From an uncultured Veillonella sp. (GTDB taxonomy: Bacteria > Bacillota > Negativicutes > Veillonellales > Veillonellaceae): a stretch of DNA of 10,242 nucleotides. The notes under the pieces are model-generated. The model did not search any database. It saw nothing but the letters and a program-made list of their open reading frames with translations, and had not been told where the DNA came from. The stretch is taken from assembly GCF_934190855.1 (NCBI RefSeq), contig NZ_CAKPTN010000057.1:1-10242 (forward strand), in the 5' to 3' direction. A program made the position numbers and the translations under genes. Position 1 is the stretch's first letter. Each line of letters begins with the position of its first letter. Below are positions 1 through 6,465 of the stretch, one piece after another.

Positions 1-431
1 ACATAAACCTTCTCATTATTTCTTTGGCTATCCTTAATAAAAGAAAAAGCATTATTTGCAAATGAAATATTATTTTCTCCAGGTTTATTATTTCTATAGG
101 CTACGGATACATGATCAATATCAGTTTGTGATGCATACCTATTGTAAGCTTCATTAATACGATATGCATAAAGCCTATATATCCAAGAATCGATATGCGC
201 TGCATAAAAAATATGTCGTTTTTTCTCAGTACTGACTCTTCCCTTACCCTGTTCTTTTACCCATTTAGGCTTAGGCATTTCAAAATGAATTAATGGATAA
301 AATCCATGTGTCTTCACACGCAATGAATCTAATATATACGCTTTAACATTCTGGTAACTGATCCATAAGTCAAAATGACTATACTTACGACTAATATTAG
401 AAACTTTCTCTTCCCATTCAGAAAACTCCAT
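1..431 (-). CDS. Reverse transcriptase of the defence-associated (UG/Abi, DRT) type, N-terminal part, cut by the window edge
   Basis: Only the first 143 codons are inside the window; the frame runs open off the left edge. Features seen, in order: an aromatic N-terminus with YSHFDLW (residues 18-24), FYPLIHFEMPKPKW (44-57), a basic stretch ending KKRHIFYAAHIDSWIYRLYAYRIN (70-93), AYRNN (111-115) and NNISFANNAFSFI (120-132). This order (Y-HFD, F-PLI, K-R-I-YA-H-D, VAYR, NI-FA--AF-FI) is what I know from unknown-group RTs of the DRT2-like kind, just ahead of the first catalytic Asp motif, which would lie beyond the edge. These RTs copy a linked non-coding RNA during phage defence. The ATG at 431 is chosen because GGGGG (443-439) sits 7 bases upstream. 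Codons are strongly A/T-ending, unlike the genes after 4600. The RT family is fairly sure; the DRT2-like subclass is inference. Confidence 0.8.
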   Translation of the reverse strand, partial: MEFSEWEEKVSNISRKYSHFDLWISYQNVKAYILDSLRVKTHGFYPLIHFEMPKPKWVKEQGKGRVSTEKKRHIFYAAHIDSWIYRLYAYRINEAYNRYASQTDIDHVSVAYRNNKPGENNISFANNAFSFIKDSQRNNEKVY

Positions 432-449
432 ATTAAAGCCCCCAATTGC

Positions 450-741
450 AAAACCCGTAAACAGGCTTTAGTGGAATAGCAAATTTACGGGTTAACATTT
501 TTACACTATGCTTTTTTTATCGAGCAGGCGTCCACTAATAATTTAACAATTATTGTGTATGTTATACTAAGGAGTACACTAAAGATGAATCTTCAATGCG
601 AACTAAGTATTACAATACTAGTTATCATTACTCGTGTAATACTTGAAGCCGTAGCTTCTTGTTTACCAAACAAGTATAGTGGAAGAAATAACTTCTGCCA
701 CTTGACAACAATTATGCTCCATTAAGGCAAATCCTTAATGT
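450..741 (-). ncRNA. Candidate RT-associated structured non-coding RNA
   Basis: The 310 bases upstream of the RT hold no convincing gene on the RT strand but many perfect inverted repeats: 8 bp at 720-727/733-740, about 8 bp at 678-702, 7 bp with a 3-base loop at 658-664/668-674, 5 bp with a 4-base loop at 645-649/654-658, 10 bp at 605-614/635-644, and 10 bp at 452-461/484-493. A good minus-strand promoter (748-776) predicts a start near 741, at the foot of the first hairpin. The last stem ends in a short U run (453-450), a possible weak 3' end before the RT ribosome binding site. A length near 290 nt and a position directly upstream of the RT match what is known of DRT ncRNAs. That it is the RT's template or cofactor is inference. 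Confidence 0.5.
585..725 (+). other. Small open frame (46 codons) antisense to the candidate ncRNA
   Basis: An ATG at 585 has AAGGAG (569-574) 10 bases upstream and encodes 46 residues with a hydrophobic stretch (ITILVIITRVILEAVASCL, residues 9-27). The same frame is open upstream to 480, giving 81 codons without a stop. A second hydrophobic run follows in another frame to 799 (ILNVILLYAMSTLIAILLG). It could be a small membrane peptide, a frameshifted relic, or coding potential carried in the cDNA sense of the RT template. The putative -10 TATACT at 563-568 lies too close for an ordinary leader. I do not call it a gene. Confidence 0.2.
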
Positions 742-747
742 AATTTT

Positions 748-776
748 ATTATATGCTATGTCAACGTTGATAGCAA
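748..776 (-). promoter_or_regulatory. Promoter for the candidate ncRNA and RT
   Basis: On the minus strand a -35 box TTGCTA (776-771, 4 of 6) is followed after 17 bases by a perfect -10 box TATAAT (753-748). The predicted start is near 741, about 310 bases upstream of the RT start codon, so the transcript would begin exactly at the first hairpin of the leader. Confidence 0.55.
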
Positions 777-962
777 TACTATTAGGTTTCATTTATTAAT
801 TAACCCTATAAATCAATAATCAAGAAATTTTAAACATCCATATTGTATATTAAAGCTATTTATGTTTTAATGAAGGCAAATACTATTCGATTATAAAAAC
901 AATAAATATCTATCCTTTATTAGAGAAATTCACTATATTTACACTACATAATAGGTCTTTAC

Positions 963-1007
963 TACCATGCTTATATAAATTTTAAAACACATCATGGTAA
1001 CTTTTTT
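963..1007 (+). terminator. Terminator-like hairpin in the permease leader
   Basis: TACCATG (963-969) and CATGGTA (993-999) form a perfect 7-bp stem around a 23-base AT-rich loop. Seven T residues (1001-1007, after a C) follow. It ends 12 bases before the ribosome binding site of the permease gene, so it could end an upstream plus-strand transcript or act as an attenuator. No confident permease promoter was found; 800-960 is otherwise plain AT-rich sequence. Confidence 0.35.
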
Positions 1008-1031
1008 TATTACGTAAAGGAGTATAGATGT

Positions 1032-2336
1032 ATGAGTAAGGAGAAATTAGAGTTTGTAGAACCCGTTGATACAAACACAGATAATGAGTACTCGAGAGAG
1101 CCTGTGCCGTTAGGGGCGAGGAAGTCTTGTTTTTCTCTCACCATTGTTTGGACCGGATTCGTTTTCCTTGTTACTAGTATGATGGCTGGTGGCGGGTTAG
1201 CTGCGGGGCTGACTTTCAATGAGTTACTATTAGCCATGATTCTAGGCAATATTTTCTTATGTATCATTGCTGGGCTAGTGAGCGTTATTGCTTATAAAAC
1301 AGGCCTTACCTTTGCCCTTTTGACTCGATACAGTTTTGGTCAGGAAGGATCTAGAATTGCATCCCTCTTCGTTCCTATCGTTAACCTAGGTTGGTACACC
1401 ATTCAAGCGGCTTTATATGGACATTTTATTGCTCAAGTATTCAACCTTTCCTACACAGGCGAAGTCATTGCCATGATGCTCAGTGCAGTTATCATGGGTA
1501 TCTTTGCAGTTCTTGGCATCAAATCTCTTGCTGTATTTGGCTACATTGCGATTCCGTCTATCGTATTCCTTTCACTAGGTACAGCGGCTCGTTCCGTTCA
1601 AACAATCGGTGGTTGGCAAGAATTATTTAACTATGTGCCATTGCAACCTATCGATTTACTGTCAGGTATTACTATCGTTATCGGTACGTGGATTTTATCT
1701 ACTGCTACCTGTATCGCCGATATTATGCGCTATGGTAAAAGCAAGAAAGATGTTATTACAGCCAGCACAATCGGTCTATTAGGTGGTAACACATTGATGA
1801 TCAGCTGCGGCGCTATCGCAGGCATAGCTATGAATGATGGTGACCTTATCAACGTACTCTTAAGCTTTGGCCTCGTATTCCCAAGCTTATTATTGTTGAC
1901 GACAAATATCTTTACCACAAATGGTGCAAACCTCTATTCCACATCATTGAACCTAGCAAACTCTTTCAAACTAAATAGAAATATGATGCTAGCCGTGCTC
2001 ATCGCTATCTCTGCATTAGCAACAATGACACAACCATATAAAATCGACTCCCTCTTTGTATTCTTAAGTACACTAGGCATTATCGTTCCACCACTATGCG
2101 GTATTATCTTAGCGGACTTTTACCTAGTTCATCGTGGAAAATACATCGATTACCACAAAGCGACTTTCAAAAAATGGAATCTAGTTCCATGGATCACTTG
2201 GGCCATCGCATTAGTGTGCGTGAAATTCATTCCATTCGGCCTTCCATCCTTGAACGGAATTGTAAGCGGTGCCCTACTGTACGCACTCATTACGTATATT
2301 GTGAAACCTAATGTTGTTAGTGAAAGCAAAGGGTGA
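1032..2336 (+). CDS. codB: NCS1-family cytosine/purine permease, CodB-like
   Basis: A 434-residue integral membrane protein that should import a nucleobase, probably cytosine, with a cation gradient across the inner membrane. The hydrophilic N-terminus ends in EPVPLGARKSCFSLTIVW (residues 23-40), close to the CodB start where 'PVP..AR' leads into the first helix. About twelve hydrophobic segments follow to residue 427, ending in a short polar tail. Length matches CodB (about 420 residues). Start: GGAG (1019-1022) lies 9 bases upstream; an overlapping ATG at 1028 meets a stop after three codons. No cytosine deaminase gene (codA) accompanies it, so the substrate could be another pyrimidine, purine or related base. 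It is followed after 5 bases by a small membrane protein gene, with which it forms an operon. Confidence 0.85.
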   Translation: MSKEKLEFVEPVDTNTDNEYSREPVPLGARKSCFSLTIVWTGFVFLVTSMMAGGGLAAGLTFNELLLAMILGNIFLCIIAGLVSVIAYKTGLTFALLTRYSFGQEGSRIASLFVPIVNLGWYTIQAALYGHFIAQVFNLSYTGEVIAMMLSAVIMGIFAVLGIKSLAVFGYIAIPSIVFLSLGTAARSVQTIGGWQELFNYVPLQPIDLLSGITIVIGTWILSTATCIADIMRYGKSKKDVITASTIGLLGGNTLMISCGAIAGIAMNDGDLINVLLSFGLVFPSLLLLTTNIFTTNGANLYSTSLNLANSFKLNRNMMLAVLIAISALATMTQPYKIDSLFVFLSTLGIIVPPLCGIILADFYLVHRGKYIDYHKATFKKWNLVPWITWAIALVCVKFIPFGLPSLNGIVSGALLYALITYIVKPNVVSESKG

Positions 2337-2341
2337 TTATC

Positions 2342-2506
2342 ATGGCAATTCATAAACTATCTGCTATACTAGGCACAATTATTATGGGCATCGGCTCCTT
2401 TATTACCTGTCTAGCCACCAATGAAAGTACCATTACCCTTGGTAATGGTATGCTCGTGGTAAGTATTATCATGATGGGATTTGGGTACTCGAAATGGCAA
2501 CCTTGA
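2342..2506 (+). CDS. Small two-helix membrane protein, co-transcribed with the permease
   Basis: A 54-residue frame: MAIHKLSAILGTIIMGIGSF, then a polar turn with CLATNESTITLGNG, then a second hydrophobic run MLVVSIIMMGFGYSKWQP. Two membrane helices are likely (about residues 6-24 and 35-48), ending in a Lys-Trp tail. The start codon is 5 bases past the permease stop. Its ribosome binding site AAAGGG (2328-2333) overlaps the last permease codons with 8-base spacing, which indicates translation coupled to the permease. The terminator 25 bases downstream closes the pair. I recognise no family; a small partner or stabiliser of the transporter is a guess from context. Confidence 0.65.
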   Translation: MAIHKLSAILGTIIMGIGSFITCLATNESTITLGNGMLVVSIIMMGFGYSKWQP

Positions 2507-2530
2507 TTTAATAAATCTATATAACACAAA

Positions 2531-2562
2531 AGGAGACTGTTTTAACACAGTCTCCTCTTTTT
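2531..2562 (+). terminator. Intrinsic terminator of the permease operon
   Basis: AGGAGACTGT (2531-2540) pairs perfectly with ACAGTCTCCT (2547-2556) around a 6-base loop. It is followed by CTTTTT. Confidence 0.9.
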
Positions 2563-2602
2563 ATGCCTCTATCCTCACTTTATTATCTATTTTTTATAAT
2601 AT

Positions 2603-2631
2603 TTGATCTCTACCTCAAAGTGTGATCTAAT
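2603..2631 (+). promoter_or_regulatory. Promoter of the DUF262 gene
   Basis: TTGATC (2603-2608, 4 of 6) and TCTAAT (2626-2631, 5 of 6) are 17 bases apart. The expected start near 2638 gives a leader of about 35 bases to the ATG at 2673. It would leave almost no leader for the ATG at 2652, which supports the downstream start. Confidence 0.5.
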
Positions 2632-2672
2632 ATTTATAAGGAAAGTATTTAATGTATATGGGAGGTAGTAAT

Positions 2673-4394
2673 ATGGGGATTATTAACTCAAATCTAACAA
2701 AACTAGGTTCTTTCTTAGGGAATGAAAAATTGTATATTCCAGAATATCAGCGGGGGTATTCTTGGGAGGAAACGCAACTAGATGACTTTTGGCTAGACTT
2801 GGAACAAATTTACGAAGAAAATACACATGATGAACACTTTCTTGGACAGGTTGTTATTCACAAAAATAAGGAAGATGGTAAACGCTATATTATTGATGGC
2901 CAGCAACGTATCTCAACTACAATTATCTTCCTAGATATCTTGCGAACAAAATTTAAAGAAATTGCCGAATCAACAAACAATAATGATGCAAATGACGACT
3001 CCGAGGATATTAATGCTAAATATATTGGCCGCATATCTGAAAGTAAACGAGAGCAATATTTATCTATAGGTGGTGTTGATAAAGAATTCTTCTTTGAATA
3101 TATACAAAAACGTGGAGCCATTGATTATAGTGACAAAAAATTTGATAAAAAGAAACTTAAACCCTCTAACTATAATATCTTCTATGCAAGTAAATTCTTT
3201 AATGGAAAGGTAAATGAATTTCTTAAAGATAATGAGTCTAATCAATACAAAGTGCTAAATAAACTATATCAAGCCTTAATTAATCAATTTATTCTTATGA
3301 CCGTTGAAACTGACGATATCAATGAAGCGTATATAATCTTTGAATCACTCAATGCTCGTGGTAAAGCACTAGAAACGGCAGACTTATTAAAGAATCATAT
3401 CCTTCGCATGGCACAAAATGATTTACCTAGTGCTACTGAAACTTGGAATACTATTATTGATAATCTTGATAATATAGATCCGACAAAATTTATTCGTTAC
3501 TATTGGAACAGTACAAAGCGCTTTGCCCGAGAAAAAGACTTATTTAAAGCACTACGTACAGATATAACATCACAATCTGATGTTAATACATTATTAGCAA
3601 ATCTACGCTCTTTATCTAAAGTATGTGCAGCTATTCTACACCCTGATGATAACAAGGACTTTGATTTAACTGAGCTAAACGAACGTCTTATTGAGATGCA
3701 AAAACTAGATGCATCCTCATATATTCCTATTATCTTTGCTCTAAGACTACAAAACTACTCTGAAGAAGATATAAATGAGGTTTTAAAAGCGATAGAAACA
3801 CTGGTAGTTCGTAACTTTGTAGTTTCAGGACTAGTTGCCAATAAATATGAGCTTGTATTTGCACAAATCGCTAGAAGTATTAGCGATAAAACTTGGCCTC
3901 CTAATAGTGAAGGCGAGTCCTCTAAAAAACCAACAAAAGATGATATTCTAAAAAAACTATATTCTCTTATGGTATCAGATGAAGAATTCATCAATAACTT
4001 CAGAATTTTCAACTCCAAGAAAAATGCAGTTATACGATATTTACTTCGTAAAATTAATAACTTTGATATTAACGAAACAAAGATTGTAGACGACTCAAAC
4101 CGTGTTCATGTTGAACATATCCTTCCTAAAAAGATTAATGATGAATGGATTAACTTCAATGATGAAGACCACGAAACATACCTATGGCGTTTAGGTAATT
4201 TAACTCTGCTAGGCCAAGAATATAACAACAGAGCTAAGAATAAAGGCTTTGATAAAAAGAAAGAAATCTATAAGAAATCAGAAATCAAAATGACTCGTGA
4301 TCTTGTCTCAATTGATGACTGGACTACATTCACAATCGTAAAACGGCAAGAAGACTTCGCTGAAATAGCACTAAAAATTTGGCCACGAAATTAA
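2673..4394 (+). CDS. DUF262-DUF1524 protein, GmrSD-like DNA endonuclease (anti-phage)
   Basis: A 573-residue single-chain protein. The N-terminal DUF262 (ParB-like NTPase) domain shows YIPEYQRGYSWEE (21-33), FLGQVVIH and the nucleotide-binding motif DGQQR (75-79). A long helical middle leads to a C-terminal DUF1524 HNH-type nuclease domain with VEHILPK (His482), RLGNLTLL (Asn509) and YNNRAKN (517-523). The proteins of this family, such as GmrSD type IV restriction enzymes, cleave modified phage DNA and need NTP; SspE and BrxU are related. Both halves appear intact. Start: GGGAGGT (2660-2666) is 6 bases from ATG 2673; an in-frame ATG at 2652 has a weaker AAGGA and would add 7 residues. The gene is single, flanked by its own promoter and terminator, with no Ssp, Dnd or BREX genes nearby. 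Low GC suggests acquisition by transfer. The target (modified DNA type) cannot be told. Confidence 0.88.
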   Translation: MGIINSNLTKLGSFLGNEKLYIPEYQRGYSWEETQLDDFWLDLEQIYEENTHDEHFLGQVVIHKNKEDGKRYIIDGQQRISTTIIFLDILRTKFKEIAESTNNNDANDDSEDINAKYIGRISESKREQYLSIGGVDKEFFFEYIQKRGAIDYSDKKFDKKKLKPSNYNIFYASKFFNGKVNEFLKDNESNQYKVLNKLYQALINQFILMTVETDDINEAYIIFESLNARGKALETADLLKNHILRMAQNDLPSATETWNTIIDNLDNIDPTKFIRYYWNSTKRFAREKDLFKALRTDITSQSDVNTLLANLRSLSKVCAAILHPDDNKDFDLTELNERLIEMQKLDASSYIPIIFALRLQNYSEEDINEVLKAIETLVVRNFVVSGLVANKYELVFAQIARSISDKTWPPNSEGESSKKPTKDDILKKLYSLMVSDEEFINNFRIFNSKKNAVIRYLLRKINNFDINETKIVDDSNRVHVEHILPKKINDEWINFNDEDHETYLWRLGNLTLLGQEYNNRAKNKGFDKKKEIYKKSEIKMTRDLVSIDDWTTFTIVKRQEDFAEIALKIWPRN

Positions 4395-4443
4395 TATTGC
4401 AACATATAATATTTGTCAAATAATTATAAAAGCAAAACAAAAA

Positions 4444-4493
4444 GGGTTGTAACAGAATATGGTTTTACCATATTCTTGCTACAACCCCTTTTT
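4444..4493. terminator. Long bidirectional terminator
   Basis: GGGTTGTA (4444-4451) pairs with TACAACCC (4480-4487) and AGAATATGGT (4454-4463) with ACCATATTCT (4467-4476), with a small internal loop between. T5 follows on the plus strand and an A-rich run (4437-4443) precedes it, so it works both ways. It separates the convergent DUF262 gene and the minus-strand 202-residue gene. A weaker hairpin, TTAGGTG (4509-4515)/CACCTAA (4526-4532), follows. Confidence 0.9.
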
Positions 4494-4608
4494 AATAGTA
4501 AAAGACTTTTAGGTGTATTAATAATCACCTAATTGTTTCTGTATTTTATTTTCTCCCTATATACCCTCCTTTTCTCTCCCCTCGTTCCTACTTTCACCCC
4601 CTAACGTG

Positions 4609-5217
4609 TTATCTTGTTAGGTCTCTCCAGGCGATAAATAGTTCGGCCACGACTTGTGGGTTTTGGCTGAGTTTGATGCGGGCTAGCATTTTGCGCACGT
4701 AGCTGCAGTGTTCTAGCATGGCTTCGTTCAGTTTGTGTTTGACGTGACGCAGGGATTGGTACACCAAGATCGGTGCAAAGTCCCCCACGTGAATATAGCT
4801 CGTATCGGGTTCCGGACCTTCCGTAACGATATATTCATAGGGTATAGCCACGTTAAAGAGGCCGTACACCACGTCTTTGCCGACAGGGCGCCGACATTTG
4901 ATATGGGCAAAGGTTAGATGCGGACCATAGGTCTTAGGCGCTGTATAGCTACTGCGCCGACCGTCGCTGGTCATAATGTAATTGGGCCTTAGCCCTTCCT
5001 GTACCGCCAGCTCCCGTGTAATGGTGCGCATTGGCAGATGGACCAGTTCCTCACGGCCATCCACGAAATAGCACTTCGTACTATCGCCACCGCTAGGCTG
5101 ATAGGTAGGAATAAAACAAACAATGTGGTTCTTTGGATTCGTATAGATCAAATCCAAATCCTCTCCCTTAGATAGCCGAGTGGCCATCAAATCTGTTAAT
5201 TCATCATGTGTTATCAT
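4609..5217 (-). CDS. Conserved-looking protein of unknown function (202 aa)
   Basis: I do not recognise this family. It is a soluble 202-residue protein without a signal peptide or membrane helix. Visible parts: MITHDELTDLMATRLSKGEDLDLIY (1-25), IVCFIPTYQPSGGDSTKCYFVDG (33-55), a middle TYGPHLTFAHIKCRRPVGKD (95-114), and a helical, Lys/Arg-rich C-terminus (about 155-202) ending AWRDLTR. There is a vague likeness to ComK-type competence regulators (PTY-P, HI, GKDVV), too weak to name. Start: ATG 5217 has AGGGGAG 9 bases upstream and a promoter at 5319-5347 behind it; the longer frame from 5358 would start upstream of that promoter and has no ribosome site. It lies downstream of, and in the same direction as, the sigma-like gene and shares a promoter 11-mer with it, so a joint regulon is possible. 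Confidence 0.6.
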   Translation of the reverse strand: MITHDELTDLMATRLSKGEDLDLIYTNPKNHIVCFIPTYQPSGGDSTKCYFVDGREELVHLPMRTITRELAVQEGLRPNYIMTSDGRRSSYTAPKTYGPHLTFAHIKCRRPVGKDVVYGLFNVAIPYEYIVTEGPEPDTSYIHVGDFAPILVYQSLRHVKHKLNEAMLEHCSYVRKMLARIKLSQNPQVVAELFIAWRDLTR

Positions 5218-5265
5218 AGGAATTCTCTCCCCTCTAATTAGGAACATTCCCTTCAACAATACAAT

Positions 5266-5277
5266 GAACACGTGTTC
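5266..5277. promoter_or_regulatory. Perfect 12-bp palindrome in the leader of the 202-aa gene
   Basis: GAACACGTGTTC is a perfect palindrome about 50 bases upstream of the start codon and about 35 bases downstream of the predicted transcription start. It could be a protein-binding operator or an RNA hairpin; no factor is assigned. Confidence 0.35.
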
Positions 5278-5283
5278 TGTGAA

Positions 5284-5309
5284 AGCAGATTCGCATGCTT
5301 TAATCTGCT
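5284..5309 (-). promoter_or_regulatory. Hairpin in the 5' leader of the 202-aa gene
   Basis: AGCAGATT (5284-5291) and AATCTGCT (5302-5309) form a perfect 8-bp stem with a 10-base loop that itself contains GCATGC. It would be at the very 5' end of the predicted transcript, so it may protect the mRNA or take part in control. Confidence 0.4.
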
Positions 5310-5318
5310 GTTGCTTTA

Positions 5319-5347
5319 ATTGTATATCACGTTGAATAATTTGTAAA
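5319..5347 (-). promoter_or_regulatory. Promoter of the 202-aa gene
   Basis: On the minus strand TTTACA (5347-5342, 5 of 6) and TACAAT (5324-5319, 5 of 6) are 17 bases apart. Predicted start is near 5312, with a leader of about 95 bases. The rest of the gap (5350-5533) is AT-rich and holds TTAATC-GA-GATTAA (5475-5488), a 14-base inverted repeat, and a weak hairpin TTCTCA (5434-5439)/TGAGAA (5447-5452), which may end the sigma-like transcript. Confidence 0.55.
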
Positions 5348-5533
5348 TATATACACAAAACTATAGAAATTTATGTATAATTAAAGACTTTATGATCTTG
5401 TAAAAGTTATATATACCTTGATGTGTCAATATTTTCTCATTTATATTGAGAATTGCATATTTTATGTATATCTATTAATCGAGATTAACAGAAATATACA
5501 GATTTTGGAATATAAATAAGACATTAAATTATA

Positions 5534-6397
5534 TTAACACAAGTATCTCCGCAGTTTTCGTATGGCTCGTTCATGACGTCGCTGAATGGCTTGGCGGCTA
5601 CAGTTCAGTTCTTCGCTAACCGATACCAAGCTTTGGCATTCTCCGTAGACACGGCGCAGTAGGTCACGTTGATCTGGCGACAGTCTACTTAAAGCCCATA
5701 CGAGACGGGCTCGTAGCCGTTGTTCTTCATCAGAGGTCATAATCATGTCTGCTATATTCTCGCCAGATCCGAAGATATCCATGCCCACCGCTACGTCTCC
5801 ATCGTCGGTGATGCGGTCTGGGATGTGAATCTCCCGATGATTACGCAATCGCTCGCGCTTCCAATACCGCATATAACCGTATCTAACACCAGCTTTCACA
5901 AAACCAGCGAAGGGTACGGGACCGTTCAAGTCAAAGCTGTAGATGGACTCTAAAAGAATGGCCCACAGATAGCTCTCTACGTCCTCGCGGAACTCGCGAT
6001 TCCCCGTGCGATTCGTATAGTGCAAGATGAGCGGCCTATACCTGCGACAGAGCTCGATTTGAGCCGCATCATGGCGCAGCTCATCGACGGTCCACGGCTG
6101 GTACCCAACCGTCTGAATCCGCATATTTGGATTTTGACAAATCGACACGAGGCTCTTATCCGATAAGGATGTTAATACCTGATGCCCACAGATGAGCGTC
6201 TGTAATTTTAGCTCCTCTGGCACCTTGTACGCTGATTCCTTAGAAGATATTTCCTCAAATTGTGCCTTTTCAGATACTGATTTCTTAGATACCGTTTCAT
6301 CAGATACTGATTTTCTAGAATCTAATACCTCAGATTGTAAGCTTGCAGTTTTTATACATGTTCTTTGTACTAAAGGTTCTTCGTTTTGGTATAACAT
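5534..6397 (-). CDS. Sigma-70-like RNA polymerase sigma factor (group uncertain)
   Basis: A 287-residue protein expected to direct RNA polymerase to special promoters. Residues 1-60 are low-complexity and Ser/Lys/Glu rich, with a repeated SVS(D/E) pattern. Residues 115-185 fit sigma region 2: CRRYRPLILHYT, then REDVESYLWAILLESIYSFD, then PFAGFVKAGVRYGYMRYWKRE, the EDL...E.I..FD..FA..V...... pattern of UviA/TcdR-like and phage-related sigmas. Residues 224-286 fit region 4: EEQRLRARLVWALSRLSPDQRDLL, followed by the helix-turn-helix QSLVSVSEELNCSRQAI and a basic tail. Region 3 is absent or very short. Start: ATG 6397 has AGGAAAGGGG just upstream; the in-frame ATG 6421 has no ribosome site. Regulated targets are unknown; the neighbouring 202-aa gene is a candidate. 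Confidence 0.7.
   Translation of the reverse strand: MLYQNEEPLVQRTCIKTASLQSEVLDSRKSVSDETVSKKSVSEKAQFEEISSKESAYKVPEELKLQTLICGHQVLTSLSDKSLVSICQNPNMRIQTVGYQPWTVDELRHDAAQIELCRRYRPLILHYTNRTGNREFREDVESYLWAILLESIYSFDLNGPVPFAGFVKAGVRYGYMRYWKRERLRNHREIHIPDRITDDGDVAVGMDIFGSGENIADMIMTSDEEQRLRARLVWALSRLSPDQRDLLRRVYGECQSLVSVSEELNCSRQAIQRRHERAIRKLRRYLC
6270..6338 (-). repeat. Imperfect 30-bp tandem repeat inside the sigma-like gene
   Basis: TCAGATACTGATTT occurs at 6270-6283 and again at 6300-6313, exactly 30 bases apart. A shorter copy TCAGATTGT starts at 6330, again 30 bases later. The period keeps the frame and gives the KSVS-containing ten-residue repeats of the N-terminus, so copy number can change without breaking the gene. 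Confidence 0.6.
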
Positions 6398-6465
6398 AAA
6401 TCCCCTTTCCTGCCATGGCATAGCGCTTAACTACACAATACAGCGGAACGGGGATTTTGACAAAT

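Noticed and set aside
585..725. Type I toxin-like small peptide
   Set aside because: The peptide is hydrophobic, but it lacks the polar basic tail and the antisense RNA layout expected, and the region is better explained as a structured RNA. Kept only as a low-confidence open frame.
748..766. TTGACA next to TATAAT on the minus strand as a promoter pair
   Set aside because: The two boxes are only 5 bases apart. The TTGCTA box at 17 bases is the plausible partner.
2652..2672. Upstream ATG for the DUF262 gene
   Set aside because: It has a weaker ribosome site and would lie almost at the predicted transcription start; ATG 2673 has GGGAGGT at 6 bases and matches the usual family start.
2673..4394. 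SspE or BrxU assignment for the DUF262-DUF1524 protein
   Set aside because: No phosphorothioation (Ssp/Dnd) or BREX genes are present, so only the general GmrSD-like call is supported.
5218..5358. N-terminal extension of the 202-aa protein by 47 residues
   Set aside because: The extension has no ribosome site, covers the promoter, hairpin and palindrome, and the extra peptide looks non-coding.
6398..6421. Upstream ATG of the sigma-like gene
   Set aside because: No ribosome site precedes it, while AGGAAAGGGG sits just ahead of ATG 6397.
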